A stretch of 64,000 nt of DNA, from contig JBBQZQ010000001.1 of assembly GCA_038207565.1 (NCBI GenBank), positions 1 to 64,000 on the forward strand, written 5' to 3'. A program made the position numbers and the translations under genes. Below are positions 1 through 7,647 of this stretch, piece after piece. Positions within the stretch are counted from its first letter, which is position 1; each line of letters starts with the position of its first letter. The stretch is from JALZAI01 sp038207565 (lineage in GTDB: Bacteria; Actinomycetota; Actinomycetes; Mycobacteriales; Jatrophihabitantaceae). The notes beneath the pieces were generated by a model. That model ran no database searches. It was not told the origin of the DNA and saw only the letters and a program-made list of their open reading frames with translations.

Positions 1-447
1 CCGAACGCCGCGCCCTGCTTCCCGCGGCCGAAGACCGCCACGATCGTGGAGTCCACATCGATCGTCATCGGCGCGCCCAGATCAGCCGGACCCGCACCGG
101 CGGCCCAGAGCCGGACCAGCAGCTCGCGGCTGACCGCGTCGAGCTGGCGCACGTTGTGCCATTTGAAGTCCCGCAACCACGTGCCGATGGTCGAGGGCGC
201 GCGGGTGTCGTCGAACAACACCGGCAACTCCCCGGCCCGCAACAGTCCGATGTCATCGATGCTGTCGCCGCCGGCCAGCATCGAGGCGATCACCGTCAAC
301 GCCTTCGCGCCGCTGTTCGCGCCATACCGGGCCAGCGTCACCCGCGCCTCGACCAGCCCGGCCACATCGATGCGCTGGGCCCAACACCGCGGCCGGCAAC
401 AGTCCAGCCGACGGCACCAGAGTCGGCTCGTCGAAGCTGACAGACAC
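1..447 (-). pseudogene. IS1380-family transposase, N-terminal part, frameshifted
   Basis: Reading the minus strand gives a recognisable IS1380-type start (VSVSFDEPTLV) and then segments such as WLRDFKWHNVRQLDAVSREL and MTIDVDSTIVAVFGRGKQGA, the last being the DDE-domain 'DVDST...GKQG' region of this family. The reading frame changes once, at the GGGCCC run at 377-382, where one extra G separates LLPAAVL from AQRIDVAGLVEA. The gene runs off the left edge of the window, so the C-terminal half is not visible. A GTG at 447 is the likely start. It interrupts, or lies next to, a truncated flavin monooxygenase, so it may have caused that truncation. Family assignment is from motif memory; the frameshift is directly visible. 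Confidence 0.75.
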
Positions 448-589
448 GCGACTCAAATCATGAGATGCTCGCACCGAACGGATGCCTTCCTGCACGGGCC
501 GACTGGGACCTTCAACAAGTCCAATCGTCCTATCCAGCAAGGCATTCGTTCGTCTACGACCCGCCCATCACCCGATCAACACGGTGGAT

Positions 590-1079
590 CCGGGCTTAGT
601 GCATGTCGGTGACGATTTCGACGGCGACCGGACGTTGGCGGCCCACGCGGACATGTTGATAGTCCCGGCCGGGACTCCTGCCGACGTCGCGACTCGCATC
701 AGGCGGCTGTGTGAACTCGCCGAGTCAGCCGGGCGGCGCTGGGTGCGTTTCGGCATCTCGATCCGTCCCGTCGTCGGGCTCGATCACGACGGCGTGGAGG
801 CGTTGTGCCGCAGCGTCATACGGGTCGCACCCGCTGAAACGTTCGGCGAAGACCGCCCCTCCTCGCCTGCGGCGCGGCGGCTCGTACTTGCGGCGATGAC
901 ATGTGCATCCGGATCGGCTGCCCCCTTCGTCGGCACGATCGATGAGATGCAGCGTCGGCTGAGCGGGTACGAGGCCGCCGGCGTCGAGGTCTTCCAACTG
1001 CGTGGGTTCGATCCGCTCGCCGATGTCGTGACGCTCGGCGCCGTCGTCGACCTGCTGCGTGCCCGCGTTCCTTCCGACG
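590..1079 (+). pseudogene. LLM-class flavin-dependent monooxygenase, 5'-truncated relic
   Basis: The translation keeps the C-terminal half of an alkanesulfonate-monooxygenase-like (SsuD/LLM) protein. It contains LAAHADMLIVPAGTPADV, then a RWVRFGISIRPVV strand, and near the end GTIDEMQRRLSGYEAAGVE followed by FQLRGFDPLADV, which is the usual C-terminal helix-strand of the family. The N-terminal half that binds flavin is missing and the left side abuts the IS1380 relic. The right side runs directly into a broken LysR gene in the opposite orientation. It cannot be functional. The frame stays open to 1387 by chance of GC content. Confidence 0.7.
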
Positions 1080-1331
1080 AGCCGAGGACGGCGTCGGTCA
1101 TCTGGTCGAGGATGTCGCGGGCACGGCTGGCGAGTACGTGCCCTGCGGTCGTCAGCTGCACCCGGCGACCGGTTCGCTCGAGCAGTCGGGCACCGGTCTC
1201 GCTCTCGAGCACTGCCAGCTGTTGCGACACACGCTCGACGCGCTCTGGTGCGCGGCCGAAGCGACGGCGCGGACCGTCCCGAGCGTCTGGAGTTGGCAGA
1301 GCAGTCGGAGCCGCCAAGGAGTCAGCGTCAT
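1080..1331 (-). pseudogene. LysR-type regulator N-terminal relic (DgdR-like position)
   Basis: From an ATG at 1331 (minus strand) the protein begins MTLTPWRLRLLCQLQTLGTV, a LysR-type winged-helix start. After HQSASSV the frame is lost at the GACACAC stretch (about 1226-1232, apparently a 2-base duplication) and resumes as SQQLAVLESETGARLLERTG, the conserved second half of the LysR DNA-binding helix. It continues to RARDILDQMTDAV and then stops being recognisable. The effector-binding domain is absent. The gene lies divergently beside dgdA with an 83-bp gap, which is the arrangement known for the LysR repressor DgdR and dgdA. So dgdA may have lost its specific regulator. Confidence 0.75.
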
Positions 1332-1402
1332 GTCCAAGCTGTACGGCAGAACCGAACAGCCGGTCAAGAAATGTGCGATGGACGTGACGCTCCGCATCGT
1401 CC

Positions 1403-1408
1403 TAGCGT
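1403..1408 (+). promoter_or_regulatory. Probable -10 box of dgdA (TAGCGT), leaderless
   Basis: TAGCGT lies 6 nt before the ATG of dgdA at 1415, the spacing expected for an actinobacterial leaderless transcript. No convincing Shine-Dalgarno sequence precedes the ATG. A possible -35 (TGGACG, 1379-1384) is 18 bp upstream. The same CTAGCGT word recurs before other starts in the window. Confidence 0.45.
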
Positions 1409-1414
1409 GACTGT

Positions 1415-2773
1415 ATGACCGCTCCAGCGCAGTTCGACCCCACCGTCTCGGACGCGTTCTGGGGCAGCGCCGACCGACACCTCGTCCGCTACTGCGGTGC
1501 CGCTGACTTCACCCGCGAGATCATCGATTCGGCGGCCGGAAGCTTCCTGACGACCGCCGACGGACGCCGCATCCTCGACTTCACCTCAGGTCAGATGAGC
1601 GCGATCCTCGGCCACTCGCACCCCGAGATCGTCGCCACCGTCCGCAAGCAGATCGGCACGCTCGATCACCTCTTCAGCGGGATGCTCAGCCGGCCGGTGG
1701 TCGAACTCGCCGAGCGCCTGGCCGACTCGCTGCCCGACCCGCTGGACAAGGTACTGCTCCTGACGACCGGGGCGGAATCGAACGAGGCGGCGATCCGGAT
1801 GGCCAAACTCGTCACGGGCCGGCACGAGATCGTCTCGTTCGCCCGGTCGTGGCACGGCATGACGCAGGCCGCGGCGAGCGCGACCTACAGCTCGGGACGC
1901 AAGGGCTACGGCCCGGCGGCGCCCGGCAACTTCGCGATCCCCACCCCGAACGCCTACCGCCCGGACTTCACCACCCCCGACGGCGAACTCGACTGGCAGC
2001 GGCAACTCGACTTCGGCTTCGACCTCATCGACGCCCAATCCGTCGGCAGCCTCGCGGCGTGCATCATCGAGCCGATCCTGAGTTCGGGTGGTGTGCTCGA
2101 GCCGCCGCTGGGCTACCTCGTCGCCCTGCAACGCAAGTGTCGCGAACGCGGCATGCTGCTGATCCTGGACGAGGCGCAGACCGGCCTGTGCCGCACCGGC
2201 ACGTGGTACGCGTTCGAGCGCGACGGCGTCGTCCCTGACATCCTCACGCTCTCCAAGACCCTCGGTGCCGGGCTACCTCTCGCCGCCGTCGTTACCTCGC
2301 GCGAGATCGAGCAAACCGCGCACGACCGCAGCTTCCTATTCTTCACCACGCATGTGTCCGACCCGCTCGTGGCGGCAGTGGGCAACACCGTGTTGGACGT
2401 CTTGCAACGCGACAGCCTCGACCGGCGCGCACAAGAGTTGGGCGGCGCGCTCGCCGACGGGCTGCGCGAACTCGCGACACGTCATCCGGTGATCGGCGAC
2501 GTCCGTGGACGCGGCTTGCTCGTCGGACTGGAGCTCGTGCTCGACCGCGAGACCAAGCAGAGCTCGGACGCGCTCGGCGCCGCCGTCACCGCACGCTGCC
2601 TCGAACTCGGCCTGCACATGAACATCGTCCAGCTGCCCGGCATGGGCGCAGTCTTCCGCATCGCCCCGCCGTTGACCGCGACCGACGACGAGATCGCGCT
2701 CGGCCTGACTATTCTCGACGAGGCGATAAGCGACGTCACGGCCCGGACCCGACCCGGAACGAGACGCCGATAG
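1415..2773 (+). CDS. dgdA: 2,2-dialkylglycine decarboxylase (class III PLP aminotransferase)
   Basis: This 452-residue protein belongs to the PLP-dependent class III aminotransferases and closely follows the 2,2-dialkylglycine decarboxylase subfamily. That enzyme decarboxylates dialkylglycines such as 2-aminoisobutyrate and transfers the amino group to pyruvate in the cytoplasm. Subfamily-typical stretches are LDFTSGQMSAILGHSHPE, LDHLFSGMLSRPVVELA, TTGAESNEAAIRMAKLVTG, SFARSWHGMT and NIVQLPGMGAVFRIAPPLT. LILDEAQTG carries the cofactor-binding Asp, and the Schiff-base lysine is in LSKTLGAG (K281). Length is normal for the family (about 430-450). The ATG at 1415 fits a leaderless start. Its LysR neighbour is a pseudogene, so expression may be unregulated. 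Function is well supported by motif density, though substrate range is inferred. Confidence 0.88.
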   Translation: MTAPAQFDPTVSDAFWGSADRHLVRYCGAADFTREIIDSAAGSFLTTADGRRILDFTSGQMSAILGHSHPEIVATVRKQIGTLDHLFSGMLSRPVVELAERLADSLPDPLDKVLLLTTGAESNEAAIRMAKLVTGRHEIVSFARSWHGMTQAAASATYSSGRKGYGPAAPGNFAIPTPNAYRPDFTTPDGELDWQRQLDFGFDLIDAQSVGSLAACIIEPILSSGGVLEPPLGYLVALQRKCRERGMLLILDEAQTGLCRTGTWYAFERDGVVPDILTLSKTLGAGLPLAAVVTSREIEQTAHDRSFLFFTTHVSDPLVAAVGNTVLDVLQRDSLDRRAQELGGALADGLRELATRHPVIGDVRGRGLLVGLELVLDRETKQSSDALGAAVTARCLELGLHMNIVQLPGMGAVFRIAPPLTATDDEIALGLTILDEAISDVTARTRPGTRRR

Positions 2774-2962
2774 TTGCGCGCCCGTATCCGTTGTTCCACA
2801 TCATTGTCGACCGGTCCCTTCGCCCTGGGGCCCGTCTGGTCGGGCGGCCGTTGCCCGACCCGGTGCGAAGGTCTGCACTCGGGTAGGTCTTGCGGCCCTA
2901 CGGCATGGCGCCGGGTCCTCGTAGCGTCGGGTGGGAACTGCCCTCTGGGAGGAGCACCGGCC

Positions 2963-3069
2963 GTGGAGGTCATGAGTCCGCTCGATTCCGCGTTCCTTCG
3001 AATGGAGGATCGACACACCTCACTGCACATCGCATCGATCGCAATCTTCGATGGTCTGGCGCCGTCGAC
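2963..3069 (+). pseudogene. Wax ester synthase/diacylglycerol acyltransferase, N-terminal stub
   Basis: After a Shine-Dalgarno-like GGGAGGAG, a GTG/ATG start gives MSPLDSAFLRMEDRHTSLHI followed by ASIAIFDG. This is the very conserved N-terminus of actinobacterial WS/DGAT (Tgs-type) acyltransferases, which make storage lipids. Homology stops after about 35 residues, where the sequence becomes unrelated, and the HHxxxDG active-site motif is not found. It is a deletion remnant. Confidence 0.7.
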
Positions 3070-3339
3070 GTTCTCGGCACAGCGACCGCCGGATTCCACG
3101 ACCTCGCGGGCCTCCGAGCGCACCGACCGGCAAAGATTATGGGGCTCAGCCCGCACGTTCGGTGACTGCTGCCGACATCGCCGGACGGACGACAGCCGTT
3201 ATCGTCACCGAGCGCGACCCGCTGGGGCTCAACCATCTTCGGCCCGGCCAGTTCCTCGCTGTTGTCGGCTCGCGAGTCTCGGTCCGGGCGCAGCGTCAGT
3301 ATTAGTCATTACCGGGTTCCGCCAAGGCCTCAGACACTT
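3070..3339. other. Gene-free stretch with a possible unidentified C-terminal relic
   Basis: No intact gene is visible. One plus-strand frame ending at 3305 reads protein-like (TAVIVTERDPLGLNHLRPGQ, then FLAVVGSRV) and might be the tail of a deleted gene, but I do not recognise the family. The 2774-2962 stretch after dgdA also shows nothing I can name. Confidence 0.3.
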
Positions 3340-3370
3340 TGTAGCATAGTGTAGCAATGTGTGCTACAGT
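3340..3370 (+). promoter_or_regulatory. vapBC operator with overlapping -10 box
   Basis: Three copies of a 7-bp half-site occur: TGTAGCA at 3340-3346 and again at 3350-3356 (10-bp period, one helical turn), and its exact inverse TGCTACA at 3362-3368. The last two form a perfect 7-bp inverted repeat with a 5-bp spacer. TACAGT (3365-3370) is a good -10 box lying 6 nt before the GTG at 3377. This is what an autorepressed toxin-antitoxin promoter looks like. Confidence 0.75.
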
Positions 3371-3376
3371 CTGGTG

Positions 3377-3625
3377 GTGTCTAGGACCATCGCGCAGCGA
3401 GAGCTTCGCAACGACAATGCCAAGGTGATCGAGGCGGTGGTGGCCGGGGAAAGTTTCGTGGTCACCCGCAACGGTGAGCCTGTCGCGGAGCTTCGCCCGA
3501 TCGGACGAACCCGGCGGACCTTCGTTCCCCGCTCGGAGATCATGACTGTCGCGATGCAGGGGCCTCACCTAGATGGCGCAGGGTTCCGGCGCGATCTGGA
3601 CCGTGTTGTCGATCAGGGGCTCTGA
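3377..3625 (+). CDS. vapB: Type II antitoxin, Phd/YefM family (VapB partner)
   Basis: An 82-residue antitoxin starting VSRTIAQRELRNDNAKVIEA, with VVAGESFVVTRNGEPVAELRP, the classic Phd/YefM fold that binds DNA as a dimer and neutralises the toxin with its C-terminal tail. The open frame extends back to 3359, but the operator inverted repeat (3350-3368) overlaps that extension. The GTG at 3377, one leaderless spacing after TACAGT, is therefore preferred. The toxin start follows one base after the stop. Expected role: autorepression of the operon and inhibition of the PIN ribonuclease next door. Confidence 0.85.
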   Translation: MSRTIAQRELRNDNAKVIEAVVAGESFVVTRNGEPVAELRPIGRTRRTFVPRSEIMTVAMQGPHLDGAGFRRDLDRVVDQGL

Positions 3626-3626
3626 G

Positions 3627-4022
3627 GTGGCCGCCGGCCTGCTGGACACCTCCGTCGTGATCGACTGGGACGACAGGGCCGTGACGGCGGCGCTTCCTGA
3701 TGAGGTCGCGGTGTGCGCGGTCACCGTCGCCGAGCTAGCGGCCGGCCCGCATCTTGCCTCGAGCGGGGCGGAGCGGGCGAATCGGCAGGCCCGACTTCAG
3801 CAGGTTGAAGCCCTGTTCGAACCCGTGCCTTTCGATGGGGTCACTGCCCGCAGCTACGGACTCATCGTGGCTGCTGTCGTCGAGGCGGGACGGTCCCATC
3901 GCAGTCGTGTCGCTGACCTGCTGGTCGCCGCGACGGCCCACGCCCATGACCTTGCGCTATACACCCGCAACCCCGACGACTTCGCCGGCCTGGACAACCT
4001 GGTCTCAGTCGTCGGTGTCTGA
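3627..4022 (+). CDS. vapC: VapC-type PIN-domain toxin ribonuclease
   Basis: 131 residues from a GTG at 3627, immediately after the antitoxin stop (translational coupling). The open frame extends upstream to 3573, but the PIN fold begins at AAGLLDTSVVIDW. Acidic metal-binding residues expected for a PIN ribonuclease are visible: Asp in LLDTS, Glu in VTVAELAAG, Asp in RVADLLVAATA and Asp in NPDDF. VapC toxins cleave specific tRNAs or rRNA when the antitoxin is degraded; the target here is unknown. The module is the last intact gene pair before a tmRNA-derived attachment-site sequence. Confidence 0.88.
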   Translation: MAAGLLDTSVVIDWDDRAVTAALPDEVAVCAVTVAELAAGPHLASSGAERANRQARLQQVEALFEPVPFDGVTARSYGLIVAAVVEAGRSHRSRVADLLVAATAHAHDLALYTRNPDDFAGLDNLVSVVGV

Positions 4023-4248
4023 GCCTGCCTGATCCGCTGCCGTTGCACCGCCGGGCGCGTGGGCAGGCCGGGCCAGCCAGCCGAGGGGTGCCGATCAAGA
4101 TCATGTCAGTCATTTGTCAGTCAGTACCGGAAGCCATCGCGGGTCACGCAGCGACACGGAGCGACAGGAAATCCAGCAACCACAGGGATTCCACGACCCC
4201 GGCCGACATGGGCCGACACGAAATTGGACCCGTAACCCGCGCTGGAAG

Positions 4249-4285
4249 TGTGGGGGTCAGGGGTTCGAGTCCCCTCAGCTCCACC
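4249..4285 (+). ncRNA. ssrA (3' fragment): tmRNA (ssrA) 3'-end fragment, probable attachment site
   Basis: The sequence folds as the 3' end of a tRNA-like molecule: T-stem AGGGG (4259-4263), T-loop TTCGAGT (4264-4270), closing CCCCT (4271-4275), 3' acceptor strand CAGCTCC (4276-4282), discriminator A and CC. CAGCTCCACC is the characteristic end of tmRNA. The tRNA-like 5' end, mRNA-like tag frame and pseudoknots are not found upstream, so only the 3' end is present. The tmRNA 3' end is a common integration site for phages and islands, so this is probably an att site. An unrelated tRNA with a GGAGCTG acceptor is the main alternative. Confidence 0.6.
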
Positions 4286-4290
4286 GCAAT

Positions 4291-4309
4291 GGCCCCGGAT
4301 TCCGGGGCC
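4291..4309 (+). terminator. Intrinsic-terminator-like hairpin after the tmRNA end
   Basis: GGCCCCGG, loop ATT, CCGGGGCC form a perfect 8-bp stem six bases after the tmRNA-like end. The T-tract is very weak (CCTTCAG). It was probably carried along with the ssrA 3' region. Confidence 0.6.
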
Positions 4310-4310
4310 T

Positions 4311-4825
4311 TCAGTCATTCGTACCAGGCCCAGAATGACCCAGTGACCCTCAGCCGGCGCTCTGCCTCGGCTCGTCGGTCCCCGATGCAGAGCAATGGAC
4401 GTGCCGAACCACACCGCAGATGATGCTCGACTGGTTCAAGTGCAGCGCTCGTCGGCCAGTTCGCCCTTCAGTCGGGACCGTAAGTGACATCTGCCATTTG
4501 CACGGATTCTGCGCGCGTTGCCGTACGTCGAACTGCACAGACAGGTTGTCGCGATGCTTCCCCGCGTGATGCTTACGTCGTGGGCCGGGCAGGGCAGCGC
4601 CGTTTCGGCCCTGGGCTGTTCTTCCCCGACTCGATGGAGGTCGTCCGGCAAGAAGACCGCTGCCTGTCGAGGATTCATGGTGTTGCCATACCGGATGTCA
4701 ACACGGCGAGCGGCTCGATTCCGATCGATGGATACGCCCATATCTCCGACGAGACAGCGCTGCGTCCCTGGTTCTCGAGGCCGTCACACCGTCGCGCTCG
4801 TACACGTTCGGGCGAAGGGTGCCGA
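4311..4825. other. Gene-free stretch between attachment site and JetD relic
   Basis: About 515 bases with only GC-shadow open frames on both strands. I find no conserved motif, RNA fold or repeat that I can support here. Confidence 0.35.
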
Positions 4826-5430
4826 GGCGGCCCTGGGCTGTGGGAGGCGGTAGGCGTGGTGCCCGACCCGCTGCCCTCGACTGTCTTCGTGCTCGGCCGG
4901 CCCGGGCTCGCCGCTGCTTCGCTGGCTCGTCGACGCCGCGGTGGCCGGTGAACCGGTGGTGAGCACCATCGCGAACCTGCGGGGCTGCCCGCTGCCGCTG
5001 CCGCCGCTGCCGCCGCTGCCGTCCGGCACGTCCGTGTTCGTGTTCGTGTTCGAGAACCCGTCGCTGATCGCGGAGGCGAGCGCGGCATCGTGGGACGGCC
5101 CGCTGTTGTGCAGTTCCGGTCGTCCGACGATCGCGACCGTCACGCTGCTGCGTCAGCTGACGGCCGACGGGGCACTGGCCTTTCTGCACGCCGACTTCGA
5201 CCCTGCGGGCGTGTCGATCACGCAGTGGCTGGCGCAACATGCCAACGATCCCGTGGCGGATGGGCGCCGGCGACTACGCCGCGCACGCGACGGCGGCGCA
5301 GGGCGAGCTGCGCAGGCCCGTCCCCAAGACGCCGTGGGATCCCGCGCTGCGCGCGACGTTCTCGAGAACGCGCGCGTGCCGCAGCGCACTTGCGCGGACC
5401 GCGGTGGCATGCTTGGGCCGCCGCCTCGAC
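4826..5430 (+). pseudogene. DUF2399/TIGR02679 (JetD-like) gene, C-terminal relic with frameshifts
   Basis: Three frames together give a TIGR02679-type protein. The segments are LWEAVGVVPDPLPSTVFVLG, then RWLVDAAVAGEPVVSTIANL, then VFVFENPSLIAEA, WDGPLLCSSGRPT and ADGALAFLHADFDPAGVSI. After a second shift comes GAGDYAAHATAAQGELRR and PWDPALRATF. The VFEN...GRPT...HADFD order is the toprim-like DUF2399 core. Shifts are near 4905 and 5240, and CCGCTG and TTCGTG triplet runs sit at about 4990-5060. In intact genomes this family is part of SMC-like Wadjet defence cassettes that act against plasmids; here no other cassette gene survives. The minus-strand gene at 5274-6050 overlaps its end. Confidence 0.6.
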
Positions 5431-6050
5431 CGCTCGCCCGCGACGAGTTGTTCTTGTTCGTCGTTCCCGAGCGACGTAGCCGATCGGAGATGACCGTCAT
5501 CGACTCCAGCGCCGCCCGGGCGGCCGGTACGTCCGGGGGCAGCATCGGGCGCGGCACTGCGCGGTCTAGGACCGCGCGGCTCTGCACGGAGGGCGTGCCC
5601 TGTCAGCGCCTGCACGATGAGTGCGCGGGCCGTCAGGTGGGTCCAGGCGAGATCGGCGGTGCGCCGGCCATCGCCTTCGGCGGCGTAGGTCGTCAGCACG
5701 CGCGCCGCGCTCGCGATCTCGACGGCGATCACCCAGCGTTGGTCACGCCCGATCTGTTCGCTGAGGACGCCGACGACGTCGGCCAGGCTGCCGGCCAGGC
5801 CGGTGAGGCGCCCGGATCGGTCGAGATCGAGTGTCGCCGCGTTCTGTGCGCACGACTCGGCCAGGTCGTGCGTGATGGTGTCGCGCCGGCCGCGCACATC
5901 CAGCTCGAGCCCGGCACTCGCGAGGCGCCGCAACGCGCGGCCCAGCTCGGCCAGCGCGCCGGCGGCGTCGGGTGACTGCCGGTCGGTGCCGGCCTCGTAC
6001 GGCGCTTCGCTCTCCAGCGCGTACACCAGGTCGCGGATGCTGGTGGCCAT
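5274..6050 (-). CDS. Hypothetical protein, helical, possibly C-terminally scrambled
   Basis: The ATG at 6050 (TGATG overlap with the upstream frame's stop) opens a 258-residue frame. The first roughly 155 residues look like a real helical protein (SIRDLVYALESEAPYEAG, LTGLAGSLADVVGVLSEQ, DLAWTHLTARALIVQAL). After about position 5580 the composition turns Arg/Pro/Gly-rich and lies antisense to the JetD relic, so the native C-terminus has probably been replaced by read-through. I recognise no family. It is the third gene of a minus-strand set with a helicase fragment and a small coupled gene, typical of accessory genes on integrated elements. Confidence 0.45.
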   Translation of the reverse strand: MATSIRDLVYALESEAPYEAGTDRQSPDAAGALAELGRALRRLASAGLELDVRGRRDTITHDLAESCAQNAATLDLDRSGRLTGLAGSLADVVGVLSEQIGRDQRWVIAVEIASAARVLTTYAAEGDGRRTADLAWTHLTARALIVQALTGHALRAEPRGPRPRSAAPDAAPGRTGRPGGAGVDDGHLRSATSLGNDEQEQLVAGERSRRRPKHATAVRASALRHARVLENVARSAGSHGVLGTGLRSSPCAAVACAA

Positions 6051-6367
6051 CACCGCACCCCGACTTCGGAATCGCGGCCGAGGCGGCCCGCGTGTCTAGG
6101 AGCGCATCGAGGACCGGATCGGTGATCTGGTCCTCGGGCAACGCGGACAACAGCGTGATCGCCTCGCTGAGGGCCGCGGGGATGTCTGCGGCGTCGTCGC
6201 CGACGAACGGCAGCTGGGTGGGGCCGAATCCGAGCACGACGTTGGCCCGCAGCCTGCCCGCAGCGCAGCGGTACATCGAAGTCGACGGGCTGCTCGCTGT
6301 CGCGGGCAATGGCCTCCAGCAGCGCGGCAGCAAGGGCGAGCGAGGCGGTCGGGTCAAGGGTGGTCAT
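6050..6367 (-). pseudogene. Small element gene, frameshifted
   Basis: From ATG 6367 (AGGAAA upstream) the protein starts MTTLDPTASLALAAALLEAI and reaches PVDFDVPLRC. The protein-like sequence then continues in another frame (RLRANVVLGFGPTQLPFVG, then ITLLSALPEDQITDPVLDAL), so a shift lies at about 6265-6280. The original-frame stop TGA at 6050-6052 overlaps the next gene's ATG, suggesting translational coupling in the ancestor. Family unknown; original length about 100 residues. Confidence 0.5.
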
Positions 6368-6507
6368 AGTTTTCCTGCAGGTGTCGGGCGGGGTGCTCTG
6401 GTCGGTGAAGTCTTGAGGGCCGGCGGACGTGGTGGGCGGTCCGCGCGAGATCTGTGGACAACCGCCGCGCTGCGCCGGGCCAGCGGCGACGTGCGACGCG
6501 GCCCTAC

Positions 6508-7476
6508 TCATTCCAGGTCCCAGTCGCGGTCGCCATCGACGCCGTCTGACTCCTGCAGGCGGAGCACGTCGCCGTCGACGAGCTCGGCGACGGGGGAGTG
6601 ATCGTGTCCTTCGCTGAGGGTGCTGTTCTGTCGTCGCGGAGTGGCGGCCTCGATGAGACGCGCCTCGATGTCGGCGGCCCGCAACTTTGCAGCCGACAGG
6701 TCGCCGGCGTGCGGGAACGCGCTGCCGATGCGGGCCTGGGCCCGGGTGATCTCAGCGGCTACGTGTTCGGCCTCCTGCTGAAGTTCCTCGCGGCGCTGGT
6801 CGAGGGCGTTGATCTTGTTCTCGAGGCGAGCGACCAGGCCAACGGCCAAGCTGTCGTCGCGCAGCGTGTCGACGCTCAACTCCACCGCGGTGTAGGGCAC
6901 GTCTGTGCAGCGCAGCGTCAACTCGATGCCGCTGCTGCGCCGGGTCGCGACGGCCTCGATCGGCAGGCCTGCCAGCATGCCGATCGGCGCGATCACCTCG
7001 CGCTGGTAACCCAAGTCGCGGGCCAGCTCAGCCGGGCGCTGCTGCAGCCCGCGGCCGGCGTTCGCGCGTTTGTCGAACACCGCGGTGCCCACCGTCATCG
7101 TGAAGGCGTCCGCGCTCGTCGACCGGCGCCGCGGCAGGACCTCCGCCAGGACCGTGGCGTTGCGCTCGGTGCCGACCCGCTGGTCGGCCATCGACACGAC
7201 CTGCCAGCGCAGCCCGTCCTGGGATCGGTCATGCGCCCGCTCGAGGCGGCGTAGCCGCGTCAGGTCTGCGTCGAACTGGGCTTTGTCCAGCAGCAGCGGG
7301 TCGCCAGCTGCGAGGGCATTAATTTCGCCGTAGCTGAGCGCGGTCTCTCCGACGTCCTCGATCTCCCGCACATCCAGCTTGCCGCGCAGGACCTGGCCAA
7401 TGAACTTCGATTTGCGTTCCAGTACTGGCGCAGGGTCCATATTCGACGCGTGCGCTATACCGCTCACGTCGGCCAT
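6508..7476 (-). pseudogene. Mobile-element helicase/methylase, C-terminal fragment
   Basis: From MADVSGIAHASNMDPAPVLE the frame contains FIGQVLRGKLDVREIEDVGE, LSYGEINALAAGDPLL and AQFDADLTRLRRLERAHDRS. This is the 'alsYgeikAlAtGnPli...k...ev.kL.rl...h' segment found after the SNF2/DEAD helicase core in very large helicase-methylase proteins of plasmids and conjugative elements. A coiled-coil region (KINALDQRREELQQEAEHVA) follows. The ATPase motifs are missing, so this is the tail of a truncated gene, although its remaining frame is open and could still be translated. The extra 29 residues encoded up to 7563 do not look homologous. Confidence 0.55.
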
Positions 7477-7607
7477 CGCTTCGGTTCTCACACTCCGGAC
7501 AAGCGCTCCGGCCGGTGAGTGATGCGTCAGATCGCGGGTCTCGGATGGGTAACGATCGCCCACGGTAGACGCGTGTGCTGCCCGCGGCGCGAGCGCCCGC
7601 CGCGGCT

Positions 7608-7640
7608 TTAGACTCTTTTAGACTTCCCGGCTTGTCTAAA
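7608..7640. repeat. TTTAGAC direct/inverted repeat cluster
   Basis: TTTAGAC occurs at 7608-7614 and 7617-7623, and its inverse GTCTAAA at 7634-7640. The last two form a perfect 7-bp inverted repeat with a 10-bp spacer. It is locally AT-rich and lies between the helicase fragment and a transposase tail. It could be an operator or an insertion-sequence end. Confidence 0.5.
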
Positions 7641-7647
7641 TAGCCGA

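Noticed and set aside
4249..4285. Complete tRNA gene
   Set aside because: No anticodon arm, D-arm or 5' acceptor strand can be paired upstream.
4121..4414. Minus-strand frame containing EGTRTPDPH
   Set aside because: This peptide is a known artefact of translating the antisense of a tRNA-like T-arm; it supports the tmRNA fragment, not a protein.
4985..5060. Short tandem CCGCTG and TTCGTG runs as a CRISPR or minisatellite
   Set aside because: Only 6-bp codon-like repeats inside the JetD relic; no spacer structure. No CRISPR array is seen anywhere in the window.
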